Source: Colletotrichum lupini (Eukaryota > Ascomycota > Sordariomycetes > Glomerellales > Glomerellaceae). Taken from it: a stretch of 64,000 nt of DNA. A program made the translations under genes and the position numbers. Where the stretch lies: the NCBI RefSeq assembly GCF_023278565.1, contig NC_064682.1:1240001-1304000 (forward strand), read 5' to 3'. This document shows, in pieces, positions 59,921 through 64,000 of this stretch. Each line of letters starts with the position of its first letter. The first letter of the stretch is position 1. The notes beneath the pieces are model-generated. The model was given only the letters and a program-made list of their open reading frames with translations, searched no databases and was not told the DNA's origin.

Positions 59921-62900
59921 GGGCCCTATTTACAATTATCGTAGCTAGCCTAACCTATAGTTAGAACCTCCTTTTTATACCTACTACGTAGATATTTATA
60001 TAGTTTAATTAATCTCTTCGTTAATTACGGTTCGAACTAACTACTTTATAATAGGGATATTAATATTAATTAGTAATTAAATTCTATTATTATAAATTAG
60101 TAAGGTATTTTACTACGTAAAAGAGAAGACTTCCTAATACCGTACGGGATAGGAGATTCGTATTAATTAACCTTATAAAAATAAATAAAAAAAGAGGTAA
60201 TTCTTAAATACTATATAGAATTAAGTAATTATAGCCCTTTATTACTTACGAGAGGTCGACGTTTATTATATTAAATTATATTAATTAATAAAACTACTTA
60301 AGTAACTAGCCTTTTGCTATTGCCCCGAGTAGCTTTTTTATTAAACGACTTTTCCATAACTAGCCCGTAATTAGAAATTAACTAATTAAATTAATAAAAA
60401 AAAATACCTACGTAACGACTACTTACTTAATTAATTAGCATAACGAACGAGCTTAATAATATAGTATAAAAAAGTACTACGTAATTAAAAAAGGGGATTT
60501 CTAAATATAAATATTTTTACTTAATAGTAAAGGTAACCCTATAGGAGTTATTAAGCTAAGAGATTTATAGTATATAGAAAAGTCTATTATTATAAGGATC
60601 TTATAAGTACGATTTTAAGCCCGTAATTTAAATAACCTCCTTATAGCTCCCTTAATTACCCCCTGGGTATTACTTAGGAATATAGTATAAGGGACGGTCT
60701 AACGAGGGAGGAGGGGATTTAGAGGTCTTAATAATATCGAGTTAAGAGTATTACGGATCTCGGAGATTAACTTAAGAAGAAGGTAGCTATTTTAAAGTAG
60801 TCCTACGACCTCTTATTAAAGTTATTATTAGCTTAAAAAAAAAGCTAAAAAGACGAGGATTTAAGGGGAAAAAAAAGAATTTTTTAAAAAGCTATTAAAG
60901 GGCTTCTTTTTATATTAGCTCCCGGCGCGAGATTATTAATTTTAAAAAATTAACTAAGTAATAAAAGAGATTACTAATAAGCGATAATTACTTAACTATA
61001 ATTAAGCTATAAAAAAGACTATTTAAAAAATGTAAAATAAAGTACTAAGAAGCTATAAAAAATAAGACCTCTAAAGTATCTAACCTTACTACGTATAAGT
61101 AATAAGTAAATATTTTTAGTAAGTCCTTAAAATCTATAATTTTATAAAAAAGAGGGCTTAATTTTATTAACTATACTTAACGGCCTATACGGTTCTTAAT
61201 AGCCTATATAGCTCCTCTACGAGCTACTTAGCGTCTATTTTTAACTATTCTTATAGAATACCGTCCTAGAAGAGGTAGGTTAGGGAAAGAAGCTATTTAG
61301 AAATTATAAAAAGTACAAGGCTTAAGAGGTTAGAAATATATAGAATAATAGAAATTAGTAACTAATAAAGATTTTAAAACTAATTACTATATCTTTTTAT
61401 AATAATATAAACGTTTACCGCTACTATTATTAAAAAGAACTACTAAAACCTACCCTTTTATATTAAATAAAAAAGAGGATCTTAATAAGTATAATAACTA
61501 GCGATTTAAAAAAGTAGTAGTAATTACTAAAAATAATAAAAACGAGAGTAGTAATAAAATAGTAAGAAGAAGCGGGAATCTCCTAGACCTCGATAAATTC
61601 GTTAGGTAGTAAAAGCACGGATTTATTATAACTAGCGCACAGATTAGATATATCCTTATTAAAATTAAATACGCTAGCGACTACTAATACGGGTATAAAC
61701 TAGAGCACAACCCTTAGTAAGTTAAGGTAAAAAAAAAGAGGACGAAACCCGATCCTAAATAGAATTTTAATCCCTTATAAGTAAGTAAATATTAACCTAG
61801 ATTATTAGGGGACGTAAATATATAAAATCGCGGATTAGCCTAACGGTAAGTAAATTAACGTAGTATTAATCTATTTAACTAAGGTTTATAAAAAAAAAGG
61901 GCTATAGGGGTAACCCCTATTTTATAAAATTATAAATAACCTTAGCTACTAGCTAAATAAATAGTTCGTAAGCGCAAGCCTAGGAATTATAAAAATAGTT
62001 AATAAATTTCTCTATAAGTAAGGGGTATTACTAGCGTAATTATAATTACGAGAGCTATACGAAATATTAATAACGATAATTATAAAGGAGGAATTTATAT
62101 TATAAAACTAAGTATAGGTCGATAGAGCGTATAATTGCTTTAATAAATTTAAAAAAAGGGTAAACGACCTAGATTTCCTCTTTATAATTACTAACGGAAA
62201 TCTATTATTATAAAAGGATATACCGGGGTAAAATATAATACTAGAAGTACGATAATTAATAATTCTACTTATTTTAATTTATAACTCGTTACCGCTACTA
62301 ATACGAAATTCGGCGCCGATCGGTTAATAAAAAAAGAAATAAACGACTTAAAGTTATTAATAATACGTAATAACGTAGGGATCGTATATAAATACTAAAA
62401 ATCTAGCGGTAAATACGAAGTAATTTATAAACCTTAAAAAGATCTTCTTAAAAAAGAAATTATACTCTAGGGGGAAGTATAAGGTTTTATAAAAAACCTT
62501 AACGATATTTTATGATTATTACGAAAAAGTCAGAATTAGGGAATATTAATACTATTTAGTAATTAATATTATACTCGTAAATAAAGCCTTTAATTATTAT
62601 TATAAAGCGGTACGTAATCTCGATTAAAACGACTTTTTTAGTATAATTAACGTAATCCGAAGCTACTTCGAGACCTATAATAAGAACTTAGAGCTCCTAT
62701 CTAAGCTACGAGCGATTTCTTTTATATTTATAGTTAGGATAATAAAAGGTAAATTACGAATAAAGATCCTCGAAGAGCTTATTAATTAAATTAATAAGTT
62801 AATAAAAACCTAGCTAAATAAGGGGATAAACGAGTAGAAAGTTAAATATTTTTATATTATAATCTAGCGTATATTAAAAGTAAAAATAACCCTATACTAG

Positions 62901-63237
62901 GTACCTAAAGACTATAAAACGCTCTACTCGAGGCTAAGATCTAGCTTTAATATTAAAATAAGAATGCTACGCTAAACCTATTTCTAAATATATAACGGCC
63001 CTTATTAATAATATTAAGTTAATCGAACGTATAAAAAAAAAAAAAGGAGGCTAGATATAGTAATTACTAATAAAGAGGCCTAGATTTGTTAAATAAGTAA
63101 AGATTTAACTTATAAGTAAAGTAATAAAAAAAGTAATATTATATTTATAAAAAAGATAGATATTAATTAAATAACTATTCTAAAGAAGAGCGTACTAAAT
63201 CGTACGAATAGTATAAAAAGTTAAGAGTAGTAAATAG
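59921..63237. repeat. Second RIP-degraded AT-rich block
   Basis: AT-rich sequence with RIP dinucleotide depletion and no frame of 60 codons. The junction sequence GGGGCCAATTAGGGGCCC (about 59,907-59,925) resembles the GGGGCCCACAGGGGCCC end of the gypsy LTR at 33 kb, hinting at a related LTR. I could not identify coding relics with confidence. Confidence 0.75.
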
Positions 63238-63749
63238 TGTTACGAAGGTAACTTTGTTTACCTTATTATTCGCCTTATTATCAATATTACGTAAGCAAAC
63301 TATATACCATATTAATCTACGATTTCTGTAGATTATCATAGGTATTGATTATGTAAGCAATACTGCTTATATAAGCTTACGTGAGCAATGGAAAGTACTG
63401 GAAGGTAACTGAATAATCAGGAATTTACTCGAGGCGGAATTACGTACTACGATTACGCATTCACTTACGTATACGCTTATTAATTATATCATAATTAATA
63501 AGCAATGGAATATTCTAGTAGGAGGTTTTTATGCCTATATATAGGCGTGTATTTGCCTACCTAGACCTTTCGTTAAGCAAGCAACTTCTCATATAGTAAT
63601 TCAACTATATTACTCTCCTTACTACAAAAACCTCTTTTATATACGCTTATTTCCCCTATATTCATATATTCTTGCTTCTATATGAATATTCACTTTTTAT
63701 ATTCTTTATAAGAATATCCCGCATTACCTCGTTAAAGCTATACGTGCTA
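63238..63749 (+). repeat. 512-bp dispersed repeat, copy 2 (LTR-like)
   Basis: Same 512 bp as 16,627-17,138 and in the same orientation, differing at about seven positions. It keeps CpA and TpG sites although it sits in RIP-mutated DNA. The flanks share AAATAG (63,232-63,237 and 63,751-63,756), consistent with a target duplication. Joining the flanks gives continuous RIP-type sequence, as expected for a late insertion. Confidence 0.88.
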
Positions 63750-64000
63750 GAAATAGTAAAACTAGCCCTCGTCGGTTTAACTAATTCCTTATTATATATA
63801 AGGGTAGATTTAGGGGTATAGAACTTAGTAATAGTAGCTAAAGTAGCGGCCTAAAGTATATACCCCCTATAAAAGATTTAGAAAATAAGGAAGATCTTAC
63901 CCCCTATATTAACGAATTAGATTATAACGAAATCGATAATATTAACTACTCTTTTTTCGCCCCGTTAGCCTCTAGAGGATATATAAGGCTAAACGAATAG
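63750..64000. repeat. RIP-degraded sequence continuing past the window
   Basis: The AT-rich, RIP-type DNA resumes after copy 2 and runs to the window end. No gene visible. Confidence 0.7.

Noticed and set aside
16627..63749. The two 512-bp repeats as LTRs of one 47-kb retrotransposon
   Set aside because: The interval holds many ordinary host genes; two independent insertions are far more likely.

Overview
The window looks like a chromosome segment of a filamentous ascomycete (Pezizomycotina, probably a Sordariomycete). Genes carry short introns (50-100 nt) with CTAAC-type branch points. They include a THI4 gene with a fungal TPP riboswitch, a Zn(II)2Cys6 regulator, an Rxt3 co-repressor subunit, a HET-domain protein and a NACHT-ankyrin NLR. 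Two large blocks are saturated with repeat-induced point mutation (RIP): CpA and TpG are almost absent, CpG is kept, and no open frame reaches 60 codons. A GH43 arabinanase-like enzyme fits a plant-associated life, but the species cannot be named from the sequence.

Layout. 0-4.5 kb: two minus-strand genes of unknown function (one cut by the window edge), then thi4 with its riboswitch intron. 6.2-11.6 kb: a divergent pair, a Zn2Cys6 regulator (minus) and a cytochrome P450 (plus). 11.6-15.65 kb: no convincing gene. 15.65-34.59 kb: RIP island with short inverted repeats at its two edges. It contains a full-length but dead Ty3/gypsy element (26,881-33,207, TSD ATTAT) and one copy of a 512-bp repeat. 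35.7-40.2 kb: rxt3 converging on an SDHAF4-like assembly factor. 42.8-43.9 kb: secreted GH43 enzyme. 44.6-48.5 kb: a 1270-residue disordered protein. 51.1 kb: tRNA-Ser(AGA). 51.6-52.4 kb: a Cys-rich unknown. 54.2-57.2 kb: six-exon NLR. 58.5-59.9 kb: divergent HET-domain gene whose 3' end stops at a second RIP block (59.9-64.0 kb). That block holds the second, almost unmutated copy of the 512-bp repeat.

The most interesting items are these: the divergent NLR/HET pair beside a transposon block; the inverted repeats at both edges of the 19-kb RIP island; the 512-bp repeat pair that kept its CpA/TpG sites inside otherwise saturated RIP DNA; a RIP boundary that falls inside one LTR; and the THI4 riboswitch intron with an upstream ORF. 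Functions are read from visible motifs. Exon boundaries were worked out by hand from splice consensus and reading-frame continuity, without transcripts.
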